A stretch of DNA of 49,735 nt from Anaeroplasmataceae bacterium (GTDB lineage Bacteria > Bacillota_I > Bacilli_A > Acholeplasmatales > Anaeroplasmataceae). The position numbers and the translations under genes were made by a program. The notes below the pieces were generated by a model. It was not told the DNA's origin. It did no database searches and saw only the letters and a program-made list of their open reading frames with translations. Shown one piece after another: positions 19,590-30,129 of the stretch. How positions within the stretch are numbered: position 1 is the stretch's first letter; each line of letters begins with the position of its first letter. The stretch covers positions 1 to 49,735 of the forward strand of contig JAIDKZ010000060.1 in assembly GCA_029051735.1 (NCBI GenBank), written 5' to 3'.

Positions 19590-20366
19590 GTGATGAATTT
19601 GAAAAAGGGAGATGTTGTTGCTAGAATTTCTCATAATCAGGATATTATTTTTGTGATAACTGAGATTAGAGAAAACATAGCAATATTACAAGGATTATAT
19701 ACCCGTTTGATTGCGGATAGTGATTTAGAAGATTTGGTGTTAGTAGATGCAAGCAGTTTAACAAGGGTTAATGAAATAAAAAGCGAGTATGAAAAGAAAA
19801 TAATTTCTTCTTACAAAAAGAAAATAGGTCATGTTACAGGAAAGATATTACATTTAGATAGTGATGCTTTCTTTATGTCAAAATGTATGAATTTATATAA
19901 GTCTTTAGGTATTTACGCATATGGTGTTGAACTTTCTGAAAGTTTAATGCCTATACAAATATTGGGATATATTCAAAGAATTAGGCCAAATATAATTGTA
20001 ATAACAGGACATGATTCTTATAATAATCGTGGCATTGATGATTTAAGAAATTACAAAAACACAATCAATTTTATTAAAACGATTGTAGCTATTCGTAGCA
20101 GATATGATTTGGATGATGTTTGTATTTTTGCAGGAGCATGTGGAAGTAATGCTGAAAGTCTCATAGCTGCTGGAGCAAATTATGCATCTTCCTTTGATAG
20201 AAAAAATATAGAAGCATATGATCCTGCAATTGTAGCTATCATGGTTGCAATAACTCCATTTAATCAAATTGTAGATATTGATGATATTTATAATTTTTCA
20301 AAGATGCAAAAGGGAAGTATTGGTGGAGTGGAGTCTTATGGAAAAATGAGATTACTTGTTAGATAA
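19590..20366 (+). CDS. yabG: YabG-like sporulation protease
   Basis: KKGDVVARISHNQDIIFVI...GKILHLDSD...IRPNIIVITGHDSYNNRG...FAGACGSNAESLIAAGANYASS. Position between rsmA and ispE agrees with Firmicutes synteny. ATG at 19590 or 19593. Confidence 0.9.
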   Translation: MMNLKKGDVVARISHNQDIIFVITEIRENIAILQGLYTRLIADSDLEDLVLVDASSLTRVNEIKSEYEKKIISSYKKKIGHVTGKILHLDSDAFFMSKCMNLYKSLGIYAYGVELSESLMPIQILGYIQRIRPNIIVITGHDSYNNRGIDDLRNYKNTINFIKTIVAIRSRYDLDDVCIFAGACGSNAESLIAAGANYASSFDRKNIEAYDPAIVAIMVAITPFNQIVDIDDIYNFSKMQKGSIGGVESYGKMRLLVR

Positions 20367-20378
20367 GGGTGTGAAATT

Positions 20379-21200
20379 ATGATTTATGAAAAAGCTTATG
20401 CTAAATTAAATTTTGCTTTAGCAGTTGGAAAAGAACATGATGGATATCACGAAGTGGAAAACCTTATGGTACCAATCAGCTTATATGATGAACTTTTTTT
20501 CCATAAATCCGAGGATGTGAGAATAGAGTGCGAGATTGAAATAAAGGATAATATTTGTTTAAAGGCAATTCAACTATTTAAAGAAAAATTTCATATTTCT
20601 GAAGGGGTGACTGTTTTTTTAAATAAAAACATACCTATCATGGCTGGACTAGCAGGAGGAAGCAGTGATGCTGCTGCAACGTTGCGAGGATTGAATCGAC
20701 TTTTTGAAACGAACGCAACCAAAGATGAATTAAATGAGATTGCATGTAAGCTAGGATCTGATGTTCCATTTTTTTTGCAGAATAAAGCTGCTTTATGTAT
20801 AGGAAGAGGAGAAATTGTTCATCCAATTGATGCCGATTTTAAAAATATAAGTTTTTTATTGATTAAACCAAATTTTGGTTTGTCCACAAAAGAAGTGTAT
20901 CAGAATTTTAAAGAAAGTAATAAAGATCGCACTTCAATAGTTAAACAAATTATTGAAGCTGCAAATGAAAAAGATATTCAAGAGTTAGACCAATTGATAT
21001 TTAATGATTTGGAGAATGTTGCTTTAGATTTGTCTAAAGAATTAAAGGTACTTTTTGATAAAATCGATAGTTTGAGTTATCATCCTCACATCAGCGGAAG
21101 TGGACCATCCATTTTCATTTTGAATGCAAAAACAAAAGATTTAGAAAACATAAGACAATTAGATTCGCAATTAAATTTATTTTTGTGTCATACAATTTAA
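20379..21200 (+). CDS. ispE: 4-diphosphocytidyl-2-C-methyl-D-erythritol kinase
   Basis: YAKLNFALAVGKEHDGYHEVENLMVPI...NIPIMAGLAGGSSDAAATLRGL GHMP-kinase motif. Confidence 0.94.
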   Translation: MIYEKAYAKLNFALAVGKEHDGYHEVENLMVPISLYDELFFHKSEDVRIECEIEIKDNICLKAIQLFKEKFHISEGVTVFLNKNIPIMAGLAGGSSDAAATLRGLNRLFETNATKDELNEIACKLGSDVPFFLQNKAALCIGRGEIVHPIDADFKNISFLLIKPNFGLSTKEVYQNFKESNKDRTSIVKQIIEAANEKDIQELDQLIFNDLENVALDLSKELKVLFDKIDSLSYHPHISGSGPSIFILNAKTKDLENIRQLDSQLNLFLCHTI

Positions 21201-21223
21201 GCACTTGATTAAAGTGCTTTTTT
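21199..21223 (+). terminator. Rho-independent terminator after ispE
   Basis: AAGCACTT-gatta-AAGTGCTT TTTT. Confidence 0.75.
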
Positions 21224-21314
21224 CTTCAAAAAACTTAATAAATTATTTTGTCAAAAAATAGGATTTATTGCATAAAAACAAGAGTGATTTGATAGAATAT
21301 ATATTGGTGAAACT

Positions 21315-22412
21315 ATGACAATTTTAATTCTATCAGTTTGTTTAATTTTATATTTTGCTGCAATGTATACATTGATTGAATTAACGTTGCGTGCTTTTCA
21401 AACTAAGTATCGTTGCACTTGGATGCTGATACTTTTAGTATGTTTTTGTATTCCTATGTTTTGTGTGTTAGATTATGTTCATCGAGGTATATTTTTTATA
21501 GAGATTTTGGCAACAATAGGCTATTTGATATTGGCTTTTTTAATCTATTATTTATTGTCATTGCTTGTAATTATTGTCATTCGATTTATTATCAATGTGA
21601 TAAAAAAACAAAAGACATATTGGTATGATAAAACAACTATATTTATAGGAACAGGAATGAGTATTGTTGTTTGTATTATTGGAATTGTTTGTGCCCAAGT
21701 TCCTGTTTATTCTGAGTATAAATTAAACATTGGACTTAAGGAGCCGTTGAAGGCTGTTGTGGTATCCGATATTCATTATAAATCAACAGGATCATTGTTA
21801 TCTTTGAGTCATATGGTTGAACAGATTAATTCACAAAATCCAGATGTGATTTTTATGGTTGGTGATGTTTTTGATAATCATGTTGAATATATAGATAAAG
21901 AAGAATTTATTATGATAACAAATCAATTAAATGCAAAATATGGAATTTATGCTGTTACTGGGAACCATGAATTTATTAATAATTCTTTAGAACAAATACA
22001 ATCATTTTATGTTGGTAGTCAAATAAGATTATTGGTAGATGAAGAAATTACGATAGCAAATCAATTTAGAGTTTATGGTAGAATGGATTATAAATGTAGA
22101 AGGGAAAACTCTAACCTATATTTATCAAAAAGTCAATTACCATTAATTGTTTTAGATCATCAGCCACAGTTTTTTAGAGATGCAAAAGAAAGTGGTGCAG
22201 TTTTACAATTTTCTGGTCATACACACAATGGGCAGATTTTTCCTGGAGATATATTTCTTTATTTTATGAATCTAATCATGTACCAAAGTCCTTCAAATGG
22301 AACTCATTCTTATGACGATTTTACACTTGCAATTACCAGAGGTTATGGGACATGGGGATTTCCAATGAGACTTACAGGAGCAAGTCAAATTATGATTTAT
22401 CATTTAACTTAA
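21315..22412 (+). CDS. Membrane-anchored metallophosphoesterase
   Basis: Four N-terminal TM segments, then VVVSDIHYKS, FMVGDVFDN, AVTGNHEF, FSGHTHNGQIFPG. Confidence 0.92.
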   Translation: MTILILSVCLILYFAAMYTLIELTLRAFQTKYRCTWMLILLVCFCIPMFCVLDYVHRGIFFIEILATIGYLILAFLIYYLLSLLVIIVIRFIINVIKKQKTYWYDKTTIFIGTGMSIVVCIIGIVCAQVPVYSEYKLNIGLKEPLKAVVVSDIHYKSTGSLLSLSHMVEQINSQNPDVIFMVGDVFDNHVEYIDKEEFIMITNQLNAKYGIYAVTGNHEFINNSLEQIQSFYVGSQIRLLVDEEITIANQFRVYGRMDYKCRRENSNLYLSKSQLPLIVLDHQPQFFRDAKESGAVLQFSGHTHNGQIFPGDIFLYFMNLIMYQSPSNGTHSYDDFTLAITRGYGTWGFPMRLTGASQIMIYHLT

Positions 22413-22463
22413 AATAAACATTTCTAAACTAAGTATTGCATAGTCTTTATTAGGTGATGAAGA

Positions 22464-23702
22464 TTGAATGTTAAGGTTACTGGTGGTGGAATGATAAAAG
22501 GAAATGTCTCTTGTTCAGGAGCAAAGAATGCAAGTATACCGCTTTTATGTGCAAGTTTGCTTGCGAAAGGAAAAGTATTGTTAAGAAATGTTCCAAGAAT
22601 AAGTGATGTTTTTGATATATGTGGTATATTGAAACGATTGGATTGTAAAGTCGTATTTAAAGGACATACCATGCTCATAGATAATACAAATTTAAAATAT
22701 AGGCCCCTATTATTTGAGGAATGCCAAAGAATTAGAGGGTCATATTATTTGATTGGTGTTTTTTTAACCTTATTTTCTAAATGTGAGATTTTACTTCCTG
22801 GAGGGTGTAAAATAGGTGCACGTCCGATTGATATTCATTTAGAGGCTTTTTCTGATTTAGGGTATGAATATCAAATCACAGATAATGTTTTATGGGTTTA
22901 TAAAAAAAAGGCAGTAAAGGAAGCAAACATTGTTTTGAAAAACAAAAGTGTTGGCGCATCAATTAATGCTTGCTTTGCAGGATTATCATTAAATCATTTT
23001 GTTATGCATAATATTTTATTTGAACCAGAAGGGAAAGATGTTTTAGATTTTTTAAATAAACTTGGATATCCTGTAGTTTTAAATGATGATAATATCGCAT
23101 ATACAAAAAAGAATTTAGAATTTAAATTGACAAAGCACACGATTGTTTCAGATCGTATAGAGGCGATTACCTATATGGTTTTGGGATTGCTTGCTGGAGA
23201 TATTACAATTAAGAAAATTGAAACAAAAAATTTAGAGACACCTTTGAAAATATTGAAAGATGCGGGATATAATGTTTTATATAATGATTCTGAAATTCAT
23301 GCAAAAAAAAGTATAGGAGCACCTATGGAAGTGAAAACTGAAGTTTATCCTGGATTTCCTACAGACGCTCAATCAATGTTTGGTGTATTATTTGCTCGAA
23401 CAACTGGAAAATCAAGCATGCAAGAAGCTATTTTTGAAAATCGTATGCATATCTATTATGATTTATTAGATTCAGGGGTGGAATGTTTAATTAAAAATAA
23501 TAAAGCTATCGTAGAAGGAACAAAAACAATCTATTTAAAAAACTATAAGGCATATGATTTAAGACATGGAGCAGCTTTATTATTGCTTGCTTTATCAAAT
23601 GAAGGAGAAGCATTGATATCAAATTTTGATTATGTGTTAAGAGGTTATGATGATTTTATTAATAAGATAAGGGCTCTGGGAGGCAAAATAGAGATTATTT
23701 AA
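22464..23702 (+). CDS. murA: UDP-N-acetylglucosamine 1-carboxyvinyltransferase
   Basis: VTGGGMIKGNVSCSGAKNASIPLL..., catalytic PGGCKIGARPIDIHLEAF, YPGFPTDAQSMFGVL. TTG start. Confidence 0.94.
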   Translation: MNVKVTGGGMIKGNVSCSGAKNASIPLLCASLLAKGKVLLRNVPRISDVFDICGILKRLDCKVVFKGHTMLIDNTNLKYRPLLFEECQRIRGSYYLIGVFLTLFSKCEILLPGGCKIGARPIDIHLEAFSDLGYEYQITDNVLWVYKKKAVKEANIVLKNKSVGASINACFAGLSLNHFVMHNILFEPEGKDVLDFLNKLGYPVVLNDDNIAYTKKNLEFKLTKHTIVSDRIEAITYMVLGLLAGDITIKKIETKNLETPLKILKDAGYNVLYNDSEIHAKKSIGAPMEVKTEVYPGFPTDAQSMFGVLFARTTGKSSMQEAIFENRMHIYYDLLDSGVECLIKNNKAIVEGTKTIYLKNYKAYDLRHGAALLLLALSNEGEALISNFDYVLRGYDDFINKIRALGGKIEII

Positions 23703-23710
23703 TCTTGCAT

Positions 23711-23739
23711 AAAAAGGAAGTTAAGTTCTTCCTTTTTTC
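23711..23739 (+). terminator. Rho-independent terminator after murA
   Basis: AAAAAGGAAG...CTTCCTTTTTT. Confidence 0.75.
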
Positions 23740-23965
23740 TTTATTATGGTATAATATTAGGTGGTAAAGGCAAGGAGATAGTATGTATTATATAATTTTA
23801 AACTCATCAGAATGAAGCTTTATGACCAAAATAAATAAGATCATAGATTTAGAAATAAATCAACTTAAAAAAAGTCTAAATTTTTAATGATTATGATGCT
23901 CTCCTTATGTGCGTTATTAATAGCTTCAATAGAAAGTATTTTGTTGTCTTTTGATTTTACGCTCA
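23740..23965 (+). pseudogene. Decayed partial tandem duplicate of the downstream gene at 24044
   Basis: 23829-23871 matches 24192-24234 exactly (AAATAAATAAGATCATAGATTTAGAAATAAATCAACTTAAAAA). Flanking similarity upstream (AAGCTTTATGACCAAAATAAATA vs AAACTTTATCAACAAAATAAATA) and downstream (TTGCGTTAT...CTTTAGAAAGTAT-like). Reading frame is interrupted. Confidence 0.75.
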
Positions 23966-24043
23966 TGTCTAGTTTTGTCGAAACTCTTTTTTTGTTTTAG
24001 GGAATATGGTATCCTAGATAAAACAAGAAAAGAGATAGTATAT

Positions 24044-24712
24044 ATGAAAAAGATTCTAAAATTAGTAAAGACCAAACTTTATCAACAAAATAAATATGAT
24101 AAAAAAATCTATGAAAAATTAACAAAACAAGCTATTGAGGAATATGAGAGCGGTTTAAAAAAAGGAATGTCAAAAGAAGAGTCTTTAGAGGAAATAAATA
24201 AGATCATAGATTTAGAAATAAATCAACTTAAAAAGAAACCCAAATTCCTATTTCTTATGAGTATCTCTTTACTTGCGTTATTTTTATCCTCTTTAGAAAG
24301 TATATTATTGGCTTTTAATGCAACATCATATATAGAAGTGGAATTAGGGTTTGTTGCTGCAGTATGGCTGGGAGTTTTTATTTATGCGATGATATTTAAA
24401 AAGAATAAAACCAAATGGAATATTGCAATTTTGATTTTGTTGTTATCTTGGGTTGGATCTTTTCTTTTTTTAGAGTTATCTTTTTTAAAATGTCGGTATA
24501 CTTCTTTTGAAACATCAGTCTGGGAATATATATTTCCTTGTGTGTTTAAGGTGTCTCGTTATTTAATAGGTGAGAACCGTGTTATTGTATCTGGCCTTGC
24601 ACCACGGAGTGTGCTATATGATGTTTATTTAAATTGGTTAATTTCACTGATTATGTGTATAGGAGCTGTTAGCCTTTATATAAAAGAATTGTTGAAGTTA
24701 AAAAAGAAGTAG
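24044..24712 (+). CDS. Small multi-pass membrane protein with an N-terminal helical domain (DUF1700/HAAS-like; tentative)
   Basis: MKKILKLVKTKLYQQNKYDKKIYEKLTKQAIEEYESGLKKGMSKEESLEEINKIIDLEINQLKKK followed by several TM helices. ATG 24044 with GAGATAG upstream. Confidence 0.7.
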   Translation: MKKILKLVKTKLYQQNKYDKKIYEKLTKQAIEEYESGLKKGMSKEESLEEINKIIDLEINQLKKKPKFLFLMSISLLALFLSSLESILLAFNATSYIEVELGFVAAVWLGVFIYAMIFKKNKTKWNIAILILLLSWVGSFLFLELSFLKCRYTSFETSVWEYIFPCVFKVSRYLIGENRVIVSGLAPRSVLYDVYLNWLISLIMCIGAVSLYIKELLKLKKK

Positions 24713-24732
24713 AATTTTAATTCATTTATCAT

Positions 24733-24755
24733 GGAAGCAATTTGCTTCCTTTTTC
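24733..24755 (+). terminator. Rho-independent terminator
   Basis: GGAAGCAA-t-TTGCTTCC TTTTT. Confidence 0.7.
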
Positions 24756-24779
24756 TTTTGAAAAAATTAAAATTTATTC

Positions 24780-24808
24780 TTGAAATTATTTTAAAAATGG
24801 TATATAAT
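24780..24808 (+). promoter_or_regulatory. Sigma-A promoter of the S10-spc-alpha ribosomal operon
   Basis: TTGAAA (24780-24785), 17-bp spacer, TATAAT (24803-24808). Confidence 0.8.
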
Positions 24809-24814
24809 ATGAAA

Positions 24815-24947
24815 GCTTGCGTGCAAGCATATATTAGCTGTGAAGTGGGAGGTTGCCGACACACTGAGAAACGTTGTCATTGCAATGTATCGGGTTTTCC
24901 CATGGAGCAAGTCTATACAAGATTATAGGCGAAAGGAGTTTAAAAAA
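24815..24947 (+). promoter_or_regulatory. Structured 5' leader of the S10 operon (candidate ribosomal-protein leader)
   Basis: About 133 nt untranslated leader with hairpin GCTTGC-GT-GCAAGC, internal palindrome CATTGCAATG, and possible closing helix TGGGA/TCCCA. Confidence 0.5.
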
Positions 24948-25253
24948 ATGGCAAAATCAAAAATTAGAATTCGTTTAAAATCTTATGATCACAGATTGTT
25001 AGATTTATCAGCAAAGAAAATTGTTGATAGTGTAAAGAAGACAGGTTCAACAGTAAATGGACCAGTACCTCTTCCAACTGAAAAGGAAATCTTTACAATC
25101 TTACGTTCACCTCACGTTAATAAGGATTCTCGTGAACAATTTGAACGTAGAACACATAAGAGATTAATTGAAATCGTGGATCCAACTCCACAAACAATTG
25201 ATGCTTTAATGCATATTGATTTACCTTCTGGTATTGATATTGTTTTAAAGTAA
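24948..25253 (+). CDS. rpsJ: 30S ribosomal protein S10
   Basis: [33 protein letters not shown]... True start 24948, not 24840. Confidence 0.97.
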   Translation: MAKSKIRIRLKSYDHRLLDLSAKKIVDSVKKTGSTVNGPVPLPTEKEIFTILRSPHVNKDSREQFERRTHKRLIEIVDPTPQTIDALMHIDLPSGIDIVLK

Positions 25254-25287
25254 AAAAAGAAAATAAAAGAAAAGAGGAAAAATTTCA

Positions 25288-25929
25288 ATGGCTAAGGGAA
25301 TCTTAGGTAGAAAATTGGGCATGACTCAAATTTTCGATGCAGCTGGAAGTTTGGTTCCAGTGACTATCATTGATGCAACTCCAAATGTTGTTTTACAGCA
25401 TAAGACAGTTGAAAATGATGGATATGTAGCTGTTCAAGTTGGTTTCTGTGATAAGAGAGAAAACTTATCTAACAAACCTGAACAAGGCCATGTTGCAAAG
25501 GCTAACACTGCTCCTAAGCGCTTCATAAGAGAATTCCGTTTCTCAGAAGCACAAGGAAATGAGTTATTATCTTACAACGTTGGTCAAGAAATTAAATGTG
25601 ATATATTTGCTGCTGGTGATGTAGTGGATGTAACTGGTACTTCAAAGGGTAAAGGATTTGCTGGTACAATTAAACGTTACAATCATGCTCGTTTAAGAAT
25701 GAGCCATGGTACATCAGCTTGTCATCGTATCGTTGGTTCTATGGGTCCTATCAAAGGAAATATGAAGGGCAAGAAAATGCCTGGTCATATGGGACATGAA
25801 ACCGTAACATTACAAAATTTAGTTATTGCTGCTGTAGATACAGAAAGAAACTTAATCTTAGTTCGTGGTAATGTACCAGGACCTAAGAAGGGGTTAGTTG
25901 TTATCAAAACAGCTGTAAAGGCTAATTAA
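25288..25929 (+). CDS. rplC: 50S ribosomal protein L3
   Basis: [17 protein letters not shown]...[22 protein letters not shown]. Confidence 0.97.
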   Translation: MAKGILGRKLGMTQIFDAAGSLVPVTIIDATPNVVLQHKTVENDGYVAVQVGFCDKRENLSNKPEQGHVAKANTAPKRFIREFRFSEAQGNELLSYNVGQEIKCDIFAAGDVVDVTGTSKGKGFAGTIKRYNHARLRMSHGTSACHRIVGSMGPIKGNMKGKKMPGHMGHETVTLQNLVIAAVDTERNLILVRGNVPGPKKGLVVIKTAVKAN

Positions 25930-25958
25930 TTAAAGAGATTGTAGAAAGGAGATTTACT

Positions 25959-26588
25959 ATGCCAACTATAGCATTATTAAATCAGTCTGGAGAAAAAGTT
26001 AAAAATTTAAAGTTAAGTGATGAAATCTTCGGAATTGAACCTAATACACAAGTTATTTATGATGTTGTAAATGCACAAAGAGCTGCTATGCGTCAAGGTA
26101 CACATGATACTAAAGGTCGCAGCGAAGTTCGCGGTGGTGGACGTAAGCCTTGGAGACAAAAGGGAACTGGACGTGCTCGTCAAGGTTCTATCCGTGCTCC
26201 ACAATGGCGTGGTGGTGGAGTTGTTTTTGGACCTACTCCAAGAAGCTATGCATTTAAATTAAATAAAAAGGTTAAGCAATTAGGTTTAAAATCAGTTTTA
26301 TCTTATAAGGTAAAGGAAAGCAAATTTGTTGCAGTAGAAGCAATCAAATTTGAAGAAATTAAAACTAAGAATTTCTTAAAGTTCTTAAGTGATATTAAGG
26401 TTGAAGGAAAGACAATTGTTGTTTGTACTCCTGAGGAATTAACTGTTGAAGCAGTTATGTCTTCAAGAAACATTCCTGGCGTTTTCCTTACACCAGTAAA
26501 CAACGCTAGTGTTTATGAAATCTTATGTTATGATAAGATGGTTGTAACAGCAGGCGCTGTAGCATATTATGAGGAGGAATTGAAGTAA
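25959..26588 (+). CDS. rplD: 50S ribosomal protein L4
   Basis: [42 protein letters not shown]. Confidence 0.97.
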   Translation: MPTIALLNQSGEKVKNLKLSDEIFGIEPNTQVIYDVVNAQRAAMRQGTHDTKGRSEVRGGGRKPWRQKGTGRARQGSIRAPQWRGGGVVFGPTPRSYAFKLNKKVKQLGLKSVLSYKVKESKFVAVEAIKFEEIKTKNFLKFLSDIKVEGKTIVVCTPEELTVEAVMSSRNIPGVFLTPVNNASVYEILCYDKMVVTAGAVAYYEEELK

Positions 26589-26589
26589 T

Positions 26590-26877
26590 ATGACAAAAGC
26601 ATTTGATATTATTCAAGGTCCAATCATTACTGAAAAATCAATGGCATTAAAAGAAAAAGAAAATAAGTATACTTTTAAAGTTGCTAAAAGCGCAAATAAA
26701 GTAGAAATTAAAAAGGCTGTTGAAGAAATATTTAAAGTAAAGGTTGAAAGCGTAAATACAATCAATGTATTACCTAAGCGTAAAAAGGTTGGAAAATATG
26801 AGGGATTTGCTCCTGCATATAAGAAAGCAATCTGCAAATTAGCTAAGGATAATAAGATTGACGCCTTCGAAATCTAA
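26590..26877 (+). CDS. rplW: 50S ribosomal protein L23
   Basis: [40 protein letters not shown]. Confidence 0.96.
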   Translation: MTKAFDIIQGPIITEKSMALKEKENKYTFKVAKSANKVEIKKAVEEIFKVKVESVNTINVLPKRKKVGKYEGFAPAYKKAICKLAKDNKIDAFEI

Positions 26878-26895
26878 TTAGGAGGAACTATTAAC

Positions 26896-27729
26896 ATGGC
26901 AGTTAGAAAATATAAGCCAACGTCAAATGGTAGACGTAATATGTCTGTATTAACTTTTGACGAAATTACAACAGATACTCCTGAGAAATCATTGTTAGCC
27001 CCTTTAAATAAAAAAGGTGGTCGTAACAATTCAGGAAAAATAACAGTTCGTCATCAAGGTGGCGGAAATAAGAGAAAATACCGTATAATTGATTTTAAAA
27101 GAAATAAAGATGGTATTCCAGCTACTGTTAAGACAATTGAGTATGATCCTAACAGAAGCGCAAACATCGCATTGCTATTCTATGCTGATGGTGAAAAGAG
27201 ATATATCCTAGCTCCTAAGGGTTTAAAGGTTGGAGATGTATTACTTTCTGGAGAAAAAGCAGATATCAAACCTGGTAATGCTATGGTGATTAATCAAATT
27301 CCAGTAGGTAGTTTAATTCATAATATTGAATTACATCCTGGTAAGGGTGGACAAATTGCACGTAGTGCTGGTGTTTCTGCTCAGATTTTAGGACGTGTTG
27401 ATAATTATGTTCTTGTACGTCTTGGTAGTGGTGAGGTTCGTAAGATTTTAGCTACTTGTAAGGCTACAATTGGTGAGGTTGGAAATGAATCTCATGAGTT
27501 AGTTAGAATTGGTAAGGCAGGTAAAGCCCGTCATATGGGATTACGTCCTGAGGTACGTGGTTCAGTTATGAACCCTAACGATCACCCACATGGTGGTGGT
27601 GAAGGTAAGTGTCCAATTGGTCGTCCAACTCCTGTTACTCCATGGGGCAAGCCAGCTCTTGGTCTAAAAACTCGTAACACTAAGAAAGCTTCTACTAAGT
27701 TAATTGTACGTAGAAGAAACGACAGATAA
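26896..27729 (+). CDS. rplB: 50S ribosomal protein L2
   Basis: [19 protein letters not shown]...[35 protein letters not shown]. Confidence 0.98.
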   Translation: MAVRKYKPTSNGRRNMSVLTFDEITTDTPEKSLLAPLNKKGGRNNSGKITVRHQGGGNKRKYRIIDFKRNKDGIPATVKTIEYDPNRSANIALLFYADGEKRYILAPKGLKVGDVLLSGEKADIKPGNAMVINQIPVGSLIHNIELHPGKGGQIARSAGVSAQILGRVDNYVLVRLGSGEVRKILATCKATIGEVGNESHELVRIGKAGKARHMGLRPEVRGSVMNPNDHPHGGGEGKCPIGRPTPVTPWGKPALGLKTRNTKKASTKLIVRRRNDR

Positions 27730-27744
27730 TAAGGAGGAAATATT

Positions 27745-28023
27745 ATGGCTCGTTCAATTAAAAAAGGACCTTTTTGTGATGACCATTTAATGAAAAAGGT
27801 AGAAGCACAAAAAGAAAATCATGAGAAAAAGGTAATTCAAACTTGGTCTCGTAGATCAACAATTTTCCCTGCATTTATTGGTTTTACCATTGCAGTATAT
27901 AACGGTCGTGAGCATGTTCCTGTTTATATTACAGAAGATATGGTAGGTCACAAGTTAGGTGAATTTGCTCCTACAAGAACTTACCGCGGACATGGCGCAG
28001 ATGATAAGAAAGCAAAGAAATAG
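27745..28023 (+). CDS. rpsS: 30S ribosomal protein S19
   Basis: [20 protein letters not shown]...[51 protein letters not shown]. Confidence 0.98.
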   Translation: MARSIKKGPFCDDHLMKKVEAQKENHEKKVIQTWSRRSTIFPAFIGFTIAVYNGREHVPVYITEDMVGHKLGEFAPTRTYRGHGADDKKAKK

Positions 28024-28043
28024 TCTAAAGGAGGATTAATAAT

Positions 28044-28385
28044 ATGGAAGCAAAAGCAACTGCAAGTACTGTTAGAATCACTCCTCGTAAGGCTCGTCTT
28101 GTTGTAGATTTAATTCGTAATAAGGATGTAGCTGAAGCAAAAGCTATTTTAAAGCTTACAAACAAGAGAGCTTGTGAAGTGGTATCTAAAGTATTAAATT
28201 CTGCATGTGCAAATGCAGAGCACAATTATAATATGGATTCTAGTAATCTATATGTTAAAACAGCATACGCTAATGATGGTATTCGTATGAAAAGAATGTT
28301 ACCTCGTGCAAAGGGTAGAGGAGACGTTATTTTAAAAAGAACTTGCCACATTACAGTTATCGTAGCTGAAAAAGAAAGCAAGTAA
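28044..28385 (+). CDS. rplV: 50S ribosomal protein L22
   Basis: [28 protein letters not shown]...[14 protein letters not shown]. Confidence 0.97.
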   Translation: MEAKATASTVRITPRKARLVVDLIRNKDVAEAKAILKLTNKRACEVVSKVLNSACANAEHNYNMDSSNLYVKTAYANDGIRMKRMLPRAKGRGDVILKRTCHITVIVAEKESK

Positions 28386-28398
28386 GGAGGATATTCAC

Positions 28399-29145
28399 AT
28401 GGGTCAAAAAGTAAGTCCTACTGGTCTACGTGTTGGTATTAATCGTGACTGGGATGCTGCATGGTATGCTGCAAAAACAGATGTAGCTGATCTTTTATTA
28501 GAAGATTTAAAGATTCGTGATTATTTAAACGAAGTTTATAAAAAAGCTGCAATTTCACGTGTTATTATTGAACGTTTAAAGGGAACTAACAAGGATCGTG
28601 TTAAAATTACACTATACACTGGTAAACCTGGTGTTGTAATTGGTCATGAAGCTGAAACTAAAAACAAAGTTGTTAAAGAATTGGCTTATAAGACTAAAAA
28701 AGAAATTATTTTAAATGTTGTAGAAATTAAGAAACCTGAATTGGATGCAACATTAGTAGCAAAATCAATTGCTGAGCAACTTGAAGCACGTGCATCATTC
28801 CGTCGTGTTCAAAAAGTTGCTATTCAAAGAGCTTTAAAGGCTGGCGCTAAGGGTGCTAAAACATTAATTTCTGGTCGTTTAGGCGGTGCAGAAATGGCAC
28901 GTAGTGAAGGATACAATGAAGGACAAGTTCCTCTACAAACTTTACGTGCAGATGTTGATTATGCTGTAGCAGAAGCACATACAACTTATGGTAAGTTGGG
29001 TGTTAAGGTTTGGATTTATAAGGGTGAGGTTTTTGAGTTAACTCCAAGAAGTTTAACTGAAAAAAGACCAGCTAAACCTGTAAATAAAGGACCAAAGAAA
29101 CCAGCTAAGGAAGTTAAAGAGACAAGCTCTAAAGGAGGTAAATAA
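28399..29145 (+). CDS. rpsC: 30S ribosomal protein S3
   Basis: [24 protein letters not shown]...[41 protein letters not shown]. Confidence 0.98.
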   Translation: MGQKVSPTGLRVGINRDWDAAWYAAKTDVADLLLEDLKIRDYLNEVYKKAAISRVIIERLKGTNKDRVKITLYTGKPGVVIGHEAETKNKVVKELAYKTKKEIILNVVEIKKPELDATLVAKSIAEQLEARASFRRVQKVAIQRALKAGAKGAKTLISGRLGGAEMARSEGYNEGQVPLQTLRADVDYAVAEAHTTYGKLGVKVWIYKGEVFELTPRSLTEKRPAKPVNKGPKKPAKEVKETSSKGGK

Positions 29146-29147
29146 TT

Positions 29148-29570
29148 ATGTTAATGCCTAAAAGAGTTAAATATCGTCGTCCTCATAGAGTTTATTATAA
29201 GGGTAGAAAAGCAAAGGGTGGAACTGAAATCGCATTTGGTGAATGGGGATTAGTTGCTACTGAAGGATGTTGGTTAACAAACCGTCAAATTGAAGCAGCC
29301 CGTATTGCAATTACTCGTCATATGAACCGTCAAGGACAAGTATGGATTAAAGTATTCCCTCATCTAGCTAAGACTAAGAAACCTCTAGAAGTACGTATGG
29401 GTTCTGGTAAAGGTGCTCCTGAGACTTGGGTAGCTGTAGTTAAGGAAGGATTAATATTGTTTGAGGTTGCAGGTGTTTCTGAGGAGATTGCACGTGAAGC
29501 TTTACGTTTGGCTTCTCATAAATTACCATGTTTAACTAAAATCGTTAAAAAAGTAGGTGACGAGCAATAA
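29148..29570 (+). CDS. rplP: 50S ribosomal protein L16
   Basis: [35 protein letters not shown]...[17 protein letters not shown]. Confidence 0.97.
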   Translation: MLMPKRVKYRRPHRVYYKGRKAKGGTEIAFGEWGLVATEGCWLTNRQIEAARIAITRHMNRQGQVWIKVFPHLAKTKKPLEVRMGSGKGAPETWVAVVKEGLILFEVAGVSEEIAREALRLASHKLPCLTKIVKKVGDEQ

Positions 29571-29830
29571 TGAAAGCACAAGATATTCGTAAGTTAACAA
29601 AAGATCAAATTGAAAAGAAGATTTCTGATTTAAAAGAAGAGTTATTCAATTTAAGATTTCAAGCTTCTCTTGGCAATTTAGAAAAGCCTGCTCGTATGAA
29701 TGAAGTAAAGAAAGACATTGCTAGAATGAAGACTATTTTAACTGAAGGTTCTTATAATAAGGAAGATGCTCCTAAAAAGAGAACTAGAGCTAAAAAAGCT
29801 GTTGAAGAAACTAGCAATGGAGCAGAATAG
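29570..29830 (+). CDS. rpmC: 50S ribosomal protein L29
   Basis: [57 protein letters not shown], with a short basic/acidic C-terminal extension. Confidence 0.95.
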   Translation: MKAQDIRKLTKDQIEKKISDLKEELFNLRFQASLGNLEKPARMNEVKKDIARMKTILTEGSYNKEDAPKKRTRAKKAVEETSNGAE

Positions 29831-29841
29831 GAGGAGACAGC

Positions 29842-30102
29842 ATGGAACGTAATACTCGTAAATATTTTACAGGAACAGTTGTTTCTGATAAGATGGAAAA
29901 AACAATCGTTGTATCTGTTGATACTTTTGGTGTAGCTAAGCTTTATAAAAAGCGTGTTAAGAAATCAACAAAGTTTCACGTTCATGATGAAAACAATACG
30001 GCTCATGTTGGCGATGTTGTAAAATTCATGGAGACTAGACCTCTATCTAAGACAAAGTGTTATACACTTGTTGAGATAGTTAAGGCTAAAGAGACTCTTT
30101 AA
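29842..30102 (+). CDS. rpsQ: 30S ribosomal protein S17
   Basis: [24 protein letters not shown]...[25 protein letters not shown]. Confidence 0.96.
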   Translation: MERNTRKYFTGTVVSDKMEKTIVVSVDTFGVAKLYKKRVKKSTKFHVHDENNTAHVGDVVKFMETRPLSKTKCYTLVEIVKAKETL

Positions 30103-30129
30103 TATCGGTTCCTGAAAGGAGGTACTATC

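Noticed and set aside
24731-24928. ORF across the S10 leader
   Set aside because: Covers a promoter, terminator and leader RNA; not coding-like.
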